NCBI GenBank assembly: GCA_013397935.1
Contig: VZRN01005005.1
Location: 439,044-503,043 of the forward strand
Source: Dasyornis broadbenti
Lineage: Eukaryota > Chordata > Aves > Passeriformes > Dasyornithidae
DNA length: 64,000 bases
Direction of reading: 5' to 3'
Position numbers and translations under genes: made by a program
Part shown: positions 24,736-36,438 of the stretch, piece by piece
How positions within the stretch are numbered: position 1 is the stretch's first letter
How the letters are laid out: the number at the start of each line of letters is the position of its first letter
The notes under the pieces: generated by a model
The model's database searches: none
The model's input: the letters and a program-made list of their open reading frames with translations, nothing else
What the model was told of the DNA's origin: nothing

Positions 24736-27320
24736 CCTGCTTGCCCCATCCCAGAGCTGAGCTGCATGCACTGTCACACCGGGGCCCTCACCTCAGTTCT
24801 CCAGACCTGCTCTCCTGGAGCTCCCCAGTGCGCCAGTTCCGGGCATCCTCTGCAGAGAGATCAAGGCTGATGTGAGCCCTGTCCCTGAGTAATTTCTCTT
24901 CCCAATATTCTTCTGCCTGCCAGGCAGGGATGTCCGGTGTCTCCAAGAGGTGGTGAATGGCACATGCCAAGGTCTTCCCAGCACTGTGCAAGGTGCAGAT
25001 GTTCAGCCTGTGCCTGGCAGAGCCCTGTCATTGCTCAGGGTGGACACTCCTCCACTGTTTCCATCATCACATGTCAGGCAGACCATGACACTGAGACCCT
25101 CTGGCCATGGGAGCACAGAGATTGTGGACACTTGGCCAGAGTTTGCCTCTCCTTGTCCTGGACCTTCTCCTTGCATGGCTCTGCAGGTGAACTGCTTCAG
25201 CAAGGGGTTAAAAACCCCCCTCTGGTCTGAGTCACTGCAAAACAGGTACATTTTATAGAGCCCTCCTTGGGGGCTTATGGCAAGCCTTGCTACATCTCCT
25301 GTTGGGATGACATGGAAACATTTCTGCCTTCCTACCTCTGATGTGAGCCCGAACGGCCCTGCCATGCTTTGCACCCACCTGCTTTGAGCAGCTGCCTGTC
25401 CCTGGTACAAGTTTCTGAGAGAGACCATGGAGTGGAAATGTGGTGTCCTCAGCTCGGCCCTGGTGCCCACAGGAGATGGCCTTGGTCATTATCATTAATT
25501 AATCATTAATTAAGCCCAGCATTATGCTGAGCCCATTATGTGTTCATGGCTCCTACAAGGGGAACTTTGACTCAAAGGCTGCCAAAGCCAGAGCCCATCT
25601 TCCTGCCGCTACTGAAGATGCTGTGGCAAGTCACGTGGGAGAAATGGGGAAAGGTACCAGCAGAGGTAGCAGGTCTTTAAGGGCAGTCCCAGATGACCAT
25701 GGCAGGAACAGGAATCCCTTTGCATTTGTGATTTCAAACCATTGTCCTTTTCACCTTTTCATCCATCTCCTCATGTGCATCCATCTTAACAACAGAATCC
25801 CGGGCTCTTGCCCACACCCAGTGCCTCCTGTCTTGTTCCTTGCTTTGGGTGGATGGGGACAGTATCCTCAGACACTGTGTGTGGTCTGTCCCCATTCTGC
25901 TCCCCACTGTGCACAGCACAGCCAGCAGGGCCTTGGTGGGTGGCTGAGGGGCGTTTGGCCCTGCCCTGTTAATGGGGGCCCTTCACCACCCAGCACCTTC
26001 TGAAGGCAGACAGCAGAAGTCACTTTTGCCTGGCTCCCCTCTTGGTGACAAATGCTCTCCCGGCGACACCTTCCACCTTTGTGTCAGACAGGGTGGGGCC
26101 AGGGGTGTCTCTCAGTGTGGCCAGGGATGTGCAGAGCCCCAGGGTCACACGTGGGGGGATCCCTGGTTTCCCTGGCAGGGTGTTCCTCTCCTTGGGGTGG
26201 TAGAGCTCAGAACAGGAGTGCTGTGACATTGCTGGAGGGTTCCTGCCACCAGCTGCTGCTGGTGGATGGAGTCCACCTGCCTGCTGCTACCTGCACCTGG
26301 TGGGAGCCTGCAGGGGCACCAGGAAGCCCAGTTCCATCACCTCCTCACTCTCTTTGCACAAAGGTAGGACTGAGTGGTACCACTGGGTGCTCTGCTCTCA
26401 GGGGGATGGTCCCTGCCCCAACACCTTGCAGGGGGCATCCAGGCCCTGCATGGGGTGTTGATGTCTCTGTTCAGCTGGGGGAGGATGGGGCCATCCTGGC
26501 CAGCTGCTCCCAGAGAGCTGGTGCTGGGCAGCCAAGGAAAGGACCAGACACTAAAAAGCCACTTTGCCTGTGCCCTGCTGTGGCCTTGCTGGGCCATGGC
26601 TGTCATCAAGGTGGAGCGAGGCATCGTGTCTGTGTCCCCTCCTGCTGCCTGTGCGGCAGACAGTGCTTGCTCCTCTCTTCCAGCCAGCTTCTGAAGTCCT
26701 CAGTCCCACCTGTCTGCGTGTCTCTCTGCAGGTGGAAGGCAAGGGGAACCCCTTTCATCAGCTGATTTGGGGGATTTCCTCCATGGCAGGAAGGAAAGGG
26801 CTGTGAGGGGATCTGCCTCTTGATGTCCCTTCCAGTCTTGCTACAGCACAAGAGAGCCGGGGGTGTCTGGCACTTGCCTAAGGTGGGCCAAAAATCCTCT
26901 ACACCAAAAAGCTAAAAAAGGGTCAGCTACACGTTTTTGGCCCTTGCAGAAAGCAATGAGCTCCTCAGCCTTCCCCCACCCCCTTCCAGTTGGAGCCGTC
27001 TTCCTCTGCCGTGCAGCCTCGGGATGGCTTCTCTCTCCCAGGCTGGGGAGGTGCTGGTGTGCAGTCTGTGGGTTTCAAGCAGGATGGCACCTCCTCCCTG
27101 CTGCTCTCGGATGATTCGGAGGCTCTCATGTCTCTGTCCCCGTGGGCATGGCATGGCTCCCAGCCCCAGCACGCAGGAGGCTGCGGCTGCCTCCCGCCCT
27201 CCTTCTCCTCGGGTGCAGAAATGGAGGGTAACGAGAAGGGGCCGTGCACAGCCCCCCGAGCCCCTCTCCGAAAGGATCGGGCTCTCTTCAATGAAAAGCA
27301 ACAGATGGGTATAACTGGCA
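24736..27320. other. Intergenic, with a homeodomain-site-rich island at 25.48-25.56 kb
   Basis: At 25,485-25,550 the sequence has tandem ATCATTAATTAATCATTAA motifs followed by the near-palindrome CAGCATTATGCTG. This dense TAAT clustering is typical of developmental enhancers. No exons are supported in the surrounding GC-rich sequence. Confidence 0.3.
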
Positions 27321-27329
27321 AATGCGGGC

Positions 27330-27810
27330 TTCCAGGGCGGGGGCGTTTAATGATGTCTTTAAACGCTGCGAGCGTGTCTGTCTCTCACTCGTGTCCCTTC
27401 TGCTGTGTGGTGGGGACGCTCTCCCCAGGCCGGTGCCTTGGGAAGAACCCTCTCGGCAGCGGGGCAGGTCAGGGAGATGAAAGCATGCCTGCGAGCCCCA
27501 GCTCCCACCTCCTAGGAGACGGACATCGCCTCCCAGCCCGGGGACAATGGCGGGGTCTGGTCCCCCCGCGTCGTCTCTAGGTGATGTCACATCGATCAGA
27601 GCAGCCGTACCGAGGGGAGGGGAACAAACGCGCACACACAAAGGACGCTGCTTTGAAGTGCCCGAAGGAGCGTGCCTGCGCCTCCGGGCTGCCCGAACCT
27701 CCCAGCGCTCGGGCCAGGCCGCGTGTGAACGGCACGGATTGCGCGGGGTTGGATGCCCGTGGTGGCCGGGCAGGACACGGGAGCCCCTGAGCATCCGCGG
27801 TGCTCCCGGG
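27330..27810. promoter_or_regulatory. CpG-rich block, candidate CpG island
   Basis: CpG dinucleotides are dense here and rare on both sides. The block contains a CRE-like TGATGTCA (27,581-27,588) and several GC-box-like strings. A CpG island this far from a visible coding exon could mark the promoter of a non-coding transcript or of a gene whose exons I cannot recognise. Transcription direction cannot be told. Confidence 0.4.
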
Positions 27811-28188
27811 ATGCCAAGGGCATGCTGGCTTTGGTTCTGTGCACTCGCCAGAGGCCGCTTCACACGTGAGCTCTGGAGCTGCTTTGTCAGGGGCTATGAA
27901 AGCCAACCCGGCCTTCCCATGGCCAGAGGCATGTTCAGGGACCCTCGCCTTAACCACGCCAGCCATGCTGGGTTTTGGGAGTCACTCTGGGCTGGCAGAC
28001 AGTGGTGCTACCGGCAGTGACAGGGATTCACTTGGCCACCCAGAAACAGGGCTGCAGTTTCAGGCAGTAATTGAACACTCTTGGGTTCTGTGCATTTCTT
28101 TCCTGATGGACCAGTTTTCTCCACGACTGGTAGGCCTGGGAGATTATCCAGGAAAAATGGAAATGGTTGTTGCATCACCGAAGTGCAG
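27811..28188. other. Intergenic, nothing recognised
   Basis: Transition from the CpG-rich block to a CR1 copy. No feature found. Confidence 0.5.
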
Positions 28189-28625
28189 GATCACAGACTG
28201 ACAGAATGGGTCAGGTTGGAAGGGCCCACAGTGGCTCATCTGATCCCACCTCCCTGCTCAAGCAGGGTCATCCCAGAGCACAGGGCATAGGATTGTGTAC
28301 AGATGGTTCTGGAATATCTCCAGTGAGGGAGAGTCCACCTCCTCTCCAGGCAGCCTGTTCAGTGCTTGGTCAGTGCACAGGAAAGTTCTGCCTCATGTTT
28401 GGGTGGAACTTCCTGGGCACCAGTTCCTGCCAGTTCCTCTTGTGCCATTGCTGGGCCCCACGGAGCAGAGCCTGGCCCTGCTCTGAGCCCTTCCTGCGGA
28501 CAGGGACAGACAGGGATGAGGGCCAGACAGGGATGAGGGCCCCTCTCAGCCATCTCTTCTCGAGGCTGAACGTTCCATCTCCTCACGCCTTTCCTTGTAA
28601 GAGCATCACATGACTCCAGGAGCTG
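28189..28625 (-). mobile_element. CR1 LINE 3' fragment, reverse orientation, longer copy
   Basis: Starts ATCACAGACTGACAGAATGG and contains CCCACCTCCCTGCTCAAGC, CTCCAGTGAGGGAGAGTCCA and CTCGAGGCTGAACGTTCC, the standard order of a reverse CR1 3' region. A short internal GACAGGGATGAGGGCC duplication sits near 28,505-28,540. Confidence 0.88.
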
Positions 28626-30867
28626 GGGATTTGGTGGGAAAGCACCACTATGGGTGCTGCCTGTGCTGCCCACTGCCATAACCAAGCCTGCTATGCAACC
28701 AGCCTTCAGCAGCTTGGGCAGAGCATGGGAATATCAAAATGCTACGGCCTATATGTATCAGTGACTGGCTTTGCCACCGGATTCTCTCCCTGGCTGTGCA
28801 GAGCAGGGGCTCCCACCCACAAAGGGAACATGGAGCAACCATCATCCTGTACCACATCTGTCTTGCTCTCACTCCAGCCAATGTTGCTGCACTGGAGGCA
28901 CTACTGGAGTCACCAGCATCCTCCCAGCTGGCTCCTGCAAGATGTAAAACACTGCAGCCCCCATGGGGCAGCCTGGGCCAGACCTCTTGGTGCCACAATG
29001 CAGTGAGATGAGCGGTACTGCCCAGAACAGCTGAGCAGAAGAGCAGTGAGGTGCTGCTCACTCCTGCAGGACGAGCACATGGAGCAGGAGCAGAGACTGC
29101 AGGCTGGACGAGCTCTCATGCATCGAGATCTGTGTCCCCAGCACAGTCCAGTGCTGGTGGGATGGACAGCATTTCCTATTGACTTCAGAATTCATCTCAG
29201 AGGCTGCACTTCCTCCTCAGAGAATAACTCACTGATTGGTATAATTTTCACTTATTTTACACTAAATGCCACATCACTGCCAACCACCCTGGTTTCCAAC
29301 CACCACCGAGAGCATAACTTCTGGCCACGGTCACATCACAGCTGAATGAAGCAAAAGAAACTGTTGGCTCCAATTTTTAATAAGTGAGTAATTGTTTTCA
29401 GCATCTTCTTTTTAATTAAAAAATTAGGGATCAAACCAAAAACATACAAGAAGAATTCAATTTTTAGAGAGAGCAGCACACTTGTCATCTGGGAAAATGA
29501 GACAGCAGGCGGCTAAAAATAGTGTTCTCCTGAACTTTGAAAATCTGTGCCCACTTGCGCTGGTTTTCTTCCGCTCCAGCCACACGCGAAGCCATCAAAA
29601 GCTTTTCCTCAGCTCCTCTGTTTGGGCACCAGTTTAATCGCAGAGTGAGGAGCAGCATGTGCCGGCAGCTGCCGGGGGGCCGGCAGCCGAGCCCTGCTGA
29701 CAAGCGGCCTCTCTGCAAACCCTGGCTGCACTGTTTGTTTGCTGTGTTAAAGGCCCATGAAAGTGGCGGCGATATTTAAAAATAAGGGTGTTTTCTCATC
29801 TTCTGAAGGAAGTCCCGGCCTGGCCCGTGCTGTAGCAGAGAGGCACCTGCAGGCTCTCAGGGCCGGGTGCTGCTGCACTGGCTCCCGCAATGGGGACGAT
29901 GATATTCCTGCCAGGACCCTCTCCTGGCCGTGCCAAGCTGGCACCAGACCCATGGTGACCGGCCAACACCCCTGCTCTTCCAAACCACTCTGGACAAAGG
30001 ACACACCTCAGCAGCAGCTGGCCTGAGCTTGGGAGCACAGGTCTGGCGGTGCCCGCAGCTGGCCATGCAGCAGGCAGGGCATGCCCACACTGCCGTCCTT
30101 GCTGATGGACATACAAGGGTGCAGCCCCCGGGCTGTGCAGCTCCTGCTCTCTGCACTCACGGTGTTGGCGCATGTGCCATGTGGCACAGCACATTTTCCA
30201 ATGGTCAAGCCTCTTCCAGAGCATTTCTGCCTTTAAAAGAACCCCTTGGAAGCCCAACCTGGAATTCTTTGCAGCCAGCCAGGTGGACAGTCCCATCTTG
30301 TGTGTGTTGGGTCTCACACCTGGAGGAGATGAGAGACCGAATACAAGAACCAAACCAACCAAAGGAAAACACCAACACCACCATGCACACCTCTGGCCTG
30401 AGAGGATGGGAGGGAAGAGAAAAGACATGAAAGTTTAACCAAACATTTAACAAAAGGTCTAGGGCATCTGAAGAGGAAGCAGGTAAAAGCTTCAAGTACC
30501 ATCACATGATTTTCTTGCCAGAGCCTCTCTGTTCCTGGTAGAGCTCCTCTCCCATAACAATGCAGAGCATTTCTGCCCCTATACACTGGCCAACACCCAC
30601 TAACCCACTGATGGAAAACCCCTGGGCTTTCATTTTCCACCCAGTGGGTACGTTTCTTTGGCATCTTGGATGTCAAACATTCCTGAGGCAACTTGGTGAA
30701 AACACACTCATCTCACAAACGGGATGTTTTGGGGCTGCAGTAAACACCAGTGCTACTCCCTTTTGGGGACTTCTCCTCCCCTCTCCGTAACCCAGACTGC
30801 ACCACAAAGCAGCAGATGCTGGCGCTGCTGCAATTTATTTTAATTCCAACCCCTCTATCTTTTTATT
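28626..30867. other. Intergenic, candidate conserved islands at 29.34-29.80 kb
   Basis: 29,360-29,480 (TTTTTAATAAGTGAGTAATTG, TTTTTAATTAAAAAATTAGG) and 29,530-29,800 are AT-rich single-copy stretches in GC-rich DNA. They look like non-coding regulatory sequence. No exons or RNA genes are supported. Confidence 0.25.
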
Positions 30868-30877
30868 TCCTTTTTTT

Positions 30878-30922
<45 letters not shown>
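30868..30922. repeat. Long poly-T tract
   Basis: More than 50 T, interrupted once by C near the start. It could be the poly-A tail of a minus-strand retrocopy lying to its right, or simple homopolymer expansion. I see no recognisable retrocopy beside it. Confidence 0.95.
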
Positions 30923-30923
<1 letters not shown>

Positions 30924-33205
30924 ATTTTGCGTGTGTCTGGGTAAATTTAGTTCCCATAAAAGTGAAGGACTGTCAACACCAGCTTTGGAGCCAACCATAC
31001 TGTCGGCAGCTGTTGTGCGGGCTGTGCACACAAAGCCCCCGAATGCACCTCAGTCTGTCCCCCCAGCCTCCATGCAGTCCTGCAGCAGCTCCAGCTCACG
31101 ACCCCTGGGCTCTGTCCCGGGGTCCAGAGCCCCTCCTCAGCTCAGATTGTACAGCCCCTGCCTCCACTCCTCCCAGCCACCCGATCCCTTCCGCCTGCCT
31201 TGATCCCTCCTGATCCCCACTCATCCCCACAGCCTAACTCATCCCAAATTCCTTGTCCTCTCCAGTTTCCCACAACCTTCCAAGGGGACAGCCAGCCAGA
31301 GATACCATTCCTTTGGCCCAGGCAGCGCTCTGAGGGCAGCTGAGGAGGCACAGGACGGGGCCTTGCTGTGGTGGCACTCCTTGGATAGGGAATCCCAGTA
31401 AGGGATCTCACCAAGGGAACTGCGCGTGGCCCAAATGGGATGGCCATACCTGAAGGGTCCTACAGCACTCCCCATTCCCACCCCTCTGCTCTGATCCTCC
31501 CCTGGGCACCCCTTGGCTCCTTCTGGGCACCAGTGGAAGCTCAGTTGGGGTTTCCTCCCACCTGGATCTCTGCCATTGTGGGGTTCCTGTGTGCAGCTCC
31601 CTGCAGGCAGGGCCTGAAGAGCACTGCAGGGAGCAGCCCTTTGCCAATGGCTCTTCCACCAACAAAATTCAAATATTTGGGGCTTTTCCTGGAACCTCCT
31701 GTGAAATGGTGTCTGGAGACATTTGGGAGGAGCATGTCCCCTGCACATTGTGGCCAGCCCAGCTCTTGCACCCAGGCTGTCCCCACCTGACACCTCAGTG
31801 CAACAACTCTTGGGCTTGGTGTCACAGAACTTCTGCTCCCCAAGCAGCACCACCTCCAGAGGCCCATGGAAGCAAATGGCTTGTTAGTCTGATACTGAGG
31901 GACACCATCCCCTCTGTGGGCAATCCAAGGAGGACCCAAGGGCTGAGGGCATCTCTCCACTTCCCCACAGCTCCAGGATGATAAGGGGATCTGCTCTTCT
32001 CTCCTTAATCATCAGCTGGCTCTGCAAAGCCTGGGCAAACACTTTGTTTGCACACTGCTTTTCAAATGGAGAAGTTTGGAATTGATGTTGGATGTGTTTT
32101 GTGTTTTGATGGACCTTTGCCAGTGCCTCCCTGCTCCTCCCTGTGCAGGAGAGCCCTCAGCACGGCGCTGCTGCCATTGCACTCACATCCTGCTGAATCC
32201 CTCTGCTCCTGGGCTGCCAGTTTCTCTGACTGACCCTTGGCCTTGCTTACCCATGGCTTCACGTCTCCTCCCTCCTGTGCAGCTCCTGGCACTACCTGGG
32301 TGTCCTGGTCTTGGCTGGGGTTAAACCACAACACCAGGGCTGCAGGCCCTGCAGAGGAGCCAGTGCAGGTCTGGACTTCTGGGCTCCCTCCATGCATGGA
32401 AACATAGCTCTCCAAGGAACGGGATCCTTGCCGGGGGCTCTTGTACAGCTGGCAGACTGGACCTCCAGCACAGAGCTGAAATTCTTGGGGCGTGGCTGGA
32501 GGGACTCTCAGATCTCAGTGAGCAGCACAACCGTTGCTTATGGACCTGTACCAGCAAGCACTGAGATGCTCTCCAGAGCATCCAAGCCAGCTCTGCACCC
32601 CACATGCCTTCTCAAGCTCCTGAACACAGCTGACAGGAGGCCCCAAAGTCTGTCTCAGGGTGTGCTGAGTGGGTGAGGAGGCCAGGTGAGGAGCCCCGAG
32701 GTTGCAGCAGATAATGCTCATCCTGTCCCTGGCACCACAGGAGGTTTGTCCTGCCATGAGGACATGATCTGCTGGCCTCCAGTCCCTCCAAGCTGCTCAT
32801 GGTCTGTCCTTGCCAAGGACTCATCCTGCTCCTGCTCCGCTGGGAGCTGCTCAGGCAGCCGGGCTGAGCTCCCCCAGCCTCTCCTGCTGTGCTGCTCGGC
32901 TGGAGCCTTCTCCATCCCGCACCCGCAGCAATGCGCCGGCCTCCTGAAGGCTCCCCATGGCTTTGGCCGTGACACGAGCCCCGTTCATCCCTCTTCCCAG
33001 GGAACAAGGGGTGACTGAGGAGCCAGGGGGCAGCCTGGGACTATGGCAAGGTGCCACATTTGCCGGGGACCAGCACAACTTCACCTTGTTTGGAGGAGGT
33101 GGTTGGGAAGCGGTTAACACTTTGGTACTGGATTGATTTCTCCTGGAAGGAAGGAAGTGTCCTCACACAGAAAAAATGCAGAAATAACAGGGTTGGGGTG
33201 GGTGG
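30923..33205. other. Intergenic, nothing recognised
   Basis: Moderately GC-rich, with overlapping short open frames on both strands and no domain-like sequence. Confidence 0.45.
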
Positions 33206-33297
33206 GTTTTTTTTTTTTTTTGGTTGTTTTTTTGTGTGGGGGTTTTTTTTTGTGTGTGTTTGTTTGTTTGTTTTTGTTTTTGTTTTTATTTATATAG
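33206..33297. repeat. T-rich / (TTTG)n low-complexity tract
   Basis: T runs alternate with GTGTGTG and TTTG repeats over about 90 bases. Confidence 0.9.
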
Positions 33298-35259
33298 CTA
33301 TTCTTTTTTTCCAGCCATCTGTGCCATTTGCAGCTGATGGGAGGGGGGACGATGCTGGATGGGGGGAATAATTTGGGTTTGAGACTAATAATGCATTTAC
33401 AGTGTACAAAACTAGGCAGGACATCTGTCCCCAGTGGAGTATTACGCACAGATCCAGGATTTTAGCATTGTGCTCATGTCCAGGGCGATCATTACAGATG
33501 CACAATGTAGAGATGCTCATGCACAATCCTGTGCTCCATGCTCCTTGCTGTCTTCCTTGTCTGGTCCTGCTATTCCCAAATCTTTGAGTGCTTTCCAGCT
33601 TCCTCCTGACCTTCTCCCATCCCTTTTCCTGCCCATTGATGCTTTGGGGCAGCAGCAGGCAGGAGCCAAAGGCTGCTCCTTCACACCTCTCCAAGGCAGC
33701 CATGGAGAGCACCTTCCTGGGCAGAGTGGGGGTCTCCAAGCGTGATTCAGGGGCAGCCCCCAAAGACTGTGGACTCATTCCTCATCCAGGTCAAATGTGA
33801 TCACAGACAGCATCCTGCCCAGGGCTGTGTGTGCGCTGCTGCAGCTCACCTTTGTGGTGAGCCTGGTCCCTGGCTGTGCTCCCTGATAGCAGCCACAGGG
33901 TGTTTCTGTCACAGCCCTGTGTGAAACCTGCCAGCCTTGTCTGCAGAAGAGGATCTGGGTGCTGTGCTGGTGTTTCCACAGGGAGGACTTGAGCTGAAGC
34001 AGAGCAGCAGAGCCACTGGCTGGGGAATGGCTGCTGGGAACATCCCCAGAGAGTGTGTGGAGGGCAGGAGGCTGCTCCTGCCAAAACCCAGCCTGGCCAG
34101 GAAGATGGCAACATTGCACTGAGCCTTCAGCTGGGATGTCCTTGGGCACAATCCTGTCACTCAGATGATGGGCCCTCATTAACCCTGCCACACGCCTGGG
34201 GGTCCCTGGGTGGGTCTGACTGCGGCCAGTGTGGCTTTGCCAAGAGCTTTTCAACAAAACCTTTAGCCTGACTCCGGCTTTCACTTTCTGCATGCCCCTC
34301 CCCTGCCTCTCTGGGTTGTTTCCTATGGAGCAATCACCCATGCAGCATTTCCAACCCCACAAAAGAAGTCATTTGAGTTGTTAGTGAATATTCTAATTAA
34401 GAGGGATGCTGCTCTGTTGGCTTGAGCGAGACAGAACCTGGCTGTGTGCAGCATGTGCAATATGTGAGGGCTTCGATAGAAAATCAACCTGGGGGATTTG
34501 GCTCTTTTGGAGAGGTCCCAGGTGCCCTGCTCCTGCCCCTGATTTTGGAGGCTGGAGAGGAAAAGGGCACAGGTGAAAGGTGCAAGATGAACCAAAGGAG
34601 GGAAGAGGGAGTTGGAGGAACAGAGCAGCCCATGTTAATTTTTTAATCTCTATATAAATGTGAAGGTTTGCATGTGCCAGCTGGAGGTTTGCATGCCAGG
34701 TTTGTGGCCAGGAGTAGAGGCAGTGGTGGCGGGGCAGAGAGGGCTACCAGTGGTCAGGAGAACCTGCTCTCAGAGCAGGGAAGGGAACACGTGCCCCATG
34801 GCTCCATACGAGCTGCTCAGGCAATCAATCTGCCTTGCCTCGAGACCCTGCAGGAGAGAAGAGCAGACTGGTGGCTGTGTCCCGTGATTTACAATACATC
34901 TGATCGTTCTAGCCAATTAATAAAACATACAGTTGGCCATGAAAGGCACATCTGCCTATTTTAAAGACTATAATAATGGATAAAGTTCTGACACATGGAT
35001 TTCTGTAAGAAAACTAGCACTGTAAATAGCATTCCAAAATTATGTATTCCATCAAATTCAATGGGACAGTTATTGTATGCTAATTAAATACTACTGAACT
35101 ATTCAACGTTTGGATGGTGAATAGAGACCCAGTTTTAGAAAGGCACACAGTCCCTCAGAACACCCACAGACTCCCAAAATTTCACTGTCATTCCCAGGCT
35201 GCAATCCACTCTGATAAGGGGCTACAGGCAGCACAGGGATTCACAGCTCCAGTGACCTT
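33298..35259. other. Intergenic, AT-rich candidate conserved island at 34.88-35.11 kb
   Basis: From 34,885 to 35,110 the sequence is strongly AT-rich and non-repetitive (CCAATTAATAAAACATAC, TATGCTAATTAAATAC). It resembles vertebrate conserved non-coding elements. The rest is unremarkable. Confidence 0.25.
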
Positions 35260-35382
35260 TCTGTGAGGAGCTCTGGCAACATGAGGATGTGGTTTAGTGG
35301 TGGACTTGGCAGTGCTGGGTTGAGGGTTGGACTCGATGATTTAGAGGGCTTTTCCCATCTTAACACTTCTGTGATTCTCTGA
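35260..35382 (+). mobile_element. CR1 LINE 3' fragment
   Basis: Has the GGATGTGGTTTAGTGGTGGA motif, GGGTTGAGGGTTGGACTCGA and ends in TTCTGTGATTCTCTGA, in forward orientation. Confidence 0.85.
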
Positions 35383-36273
35383 GCACAGCTGTAATTCACT
35401 GTCCAGGTAGGTAATGACAGTGAATGAGATTCTGTGTCCTGTCTCCTGGAATTGGAGCAGCCAGGGCAAAACCTGCTGCACTGCTGCTCCTTGTCTCTTG
35501 AGAGAAGAACTGCACGTGCTCCCCAAGTGACTCTTTCCCCTTCTGGATGAGATTTCCTGACTGCTCTGCTCTGTGAGACTTCACTTGAATTCACCTGTGT
35601 CTGTTGGATTTGGTTTTGGGCCCTCCAATCAGTGCAGACCCATTTCCATGTGGGATACAAACATGCAAAGGCATCAGAAAGGGCTGACTTCAAAGGCACA
35701 TCCAGTGTTTGTGATGGGAAGAGAAGTTGGATAAAAGAAACAGGTCTTGTCCCAGCTCTAAACTGACCTGCTCCAGGTTTGAGGTGTTCACTGGCAGGGA
35801 TGGAGAGGCCTGGGGCGGTTTCCAGGAGTGGTGCCATGCTCCATGATCCCACGGGAGCCCTTCTCCAAAACCCTGGGCTGTGGCACATCAGCCCTCACTC
35901 ACCTCCTGCTGTGGGGGCTTCCTCCCCTTCCTCCTCCCTGTCCCTTTCCAGGAACAGCCAGACCTAATGAAGCAGTGACAGGCAGACAGAGAGATTTACA
36001 AATCTGCACTGATGCCTCACATTACAGTCCAACACATGAGATCCGAACAGGATCTCGTTCCACCCAGTCCCTTGGTCTGGGAGCTTTTGCATGACCCAGC
36101 CCGGGACAGCCACGCTCTCTGCACCAGGGCTGGGTATTGATAAAGCCCGTGGACACTTTCAAGTCTGCTAAAAAGATGTTCCGAGGTGACAGATCTTGAG
36201 CAACACACAGAGCTGAGCGCTGCTCTGCTCTCCACACCCTTCCCCACTGCCAGGGAAAAGCAGCCACTATCAG
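35383..36273. other. Intergenic flank of the inverted repeat
   Basis: No exon or repeat is recognised. The last few hundred bases before the inverted repeat are non-repetitive and AT-leaning. Confidence 0.4.
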
Positions 36274-36438
36274 TGATAGCTGGATCCAATTTATTAGGCG
36301 CTTCGAGGAGACATTCATCAGGCAGGGAGATAAATAATCTTCAGATGGAACAATTAAATTTAATTGCCTGAAGATTATTTGTCTCCTTCCCCGATGATTG
36401 TCTCTGCTGAGCGCCTTATAAATTGGATCCAGCTATCA
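36274..36438. repeat. 165-bp near-perfect inverted repeat (hairpin/cruciform)
   Basis: Arms 36,274-36,344 and 36,368-36,438 are each 71 bases and pair without gaps at 61 positions. The outer 21 pairs are perfect and contain GGATCC. Four of the ten mismatches would be G-U pairs in a plus-strand RNA. The centre (36,345-36,367) contains CAATTAAATTTAATTG, itself a perfect 16-base palindrome, so pairing can continue almost to the tip. There are no coding motifs and no obvious target-site duplication. It could be an ancient MITE-like or Eulor-like conserved palindrome, a structured RNA or a regulatory element. Confidence 0.93.
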
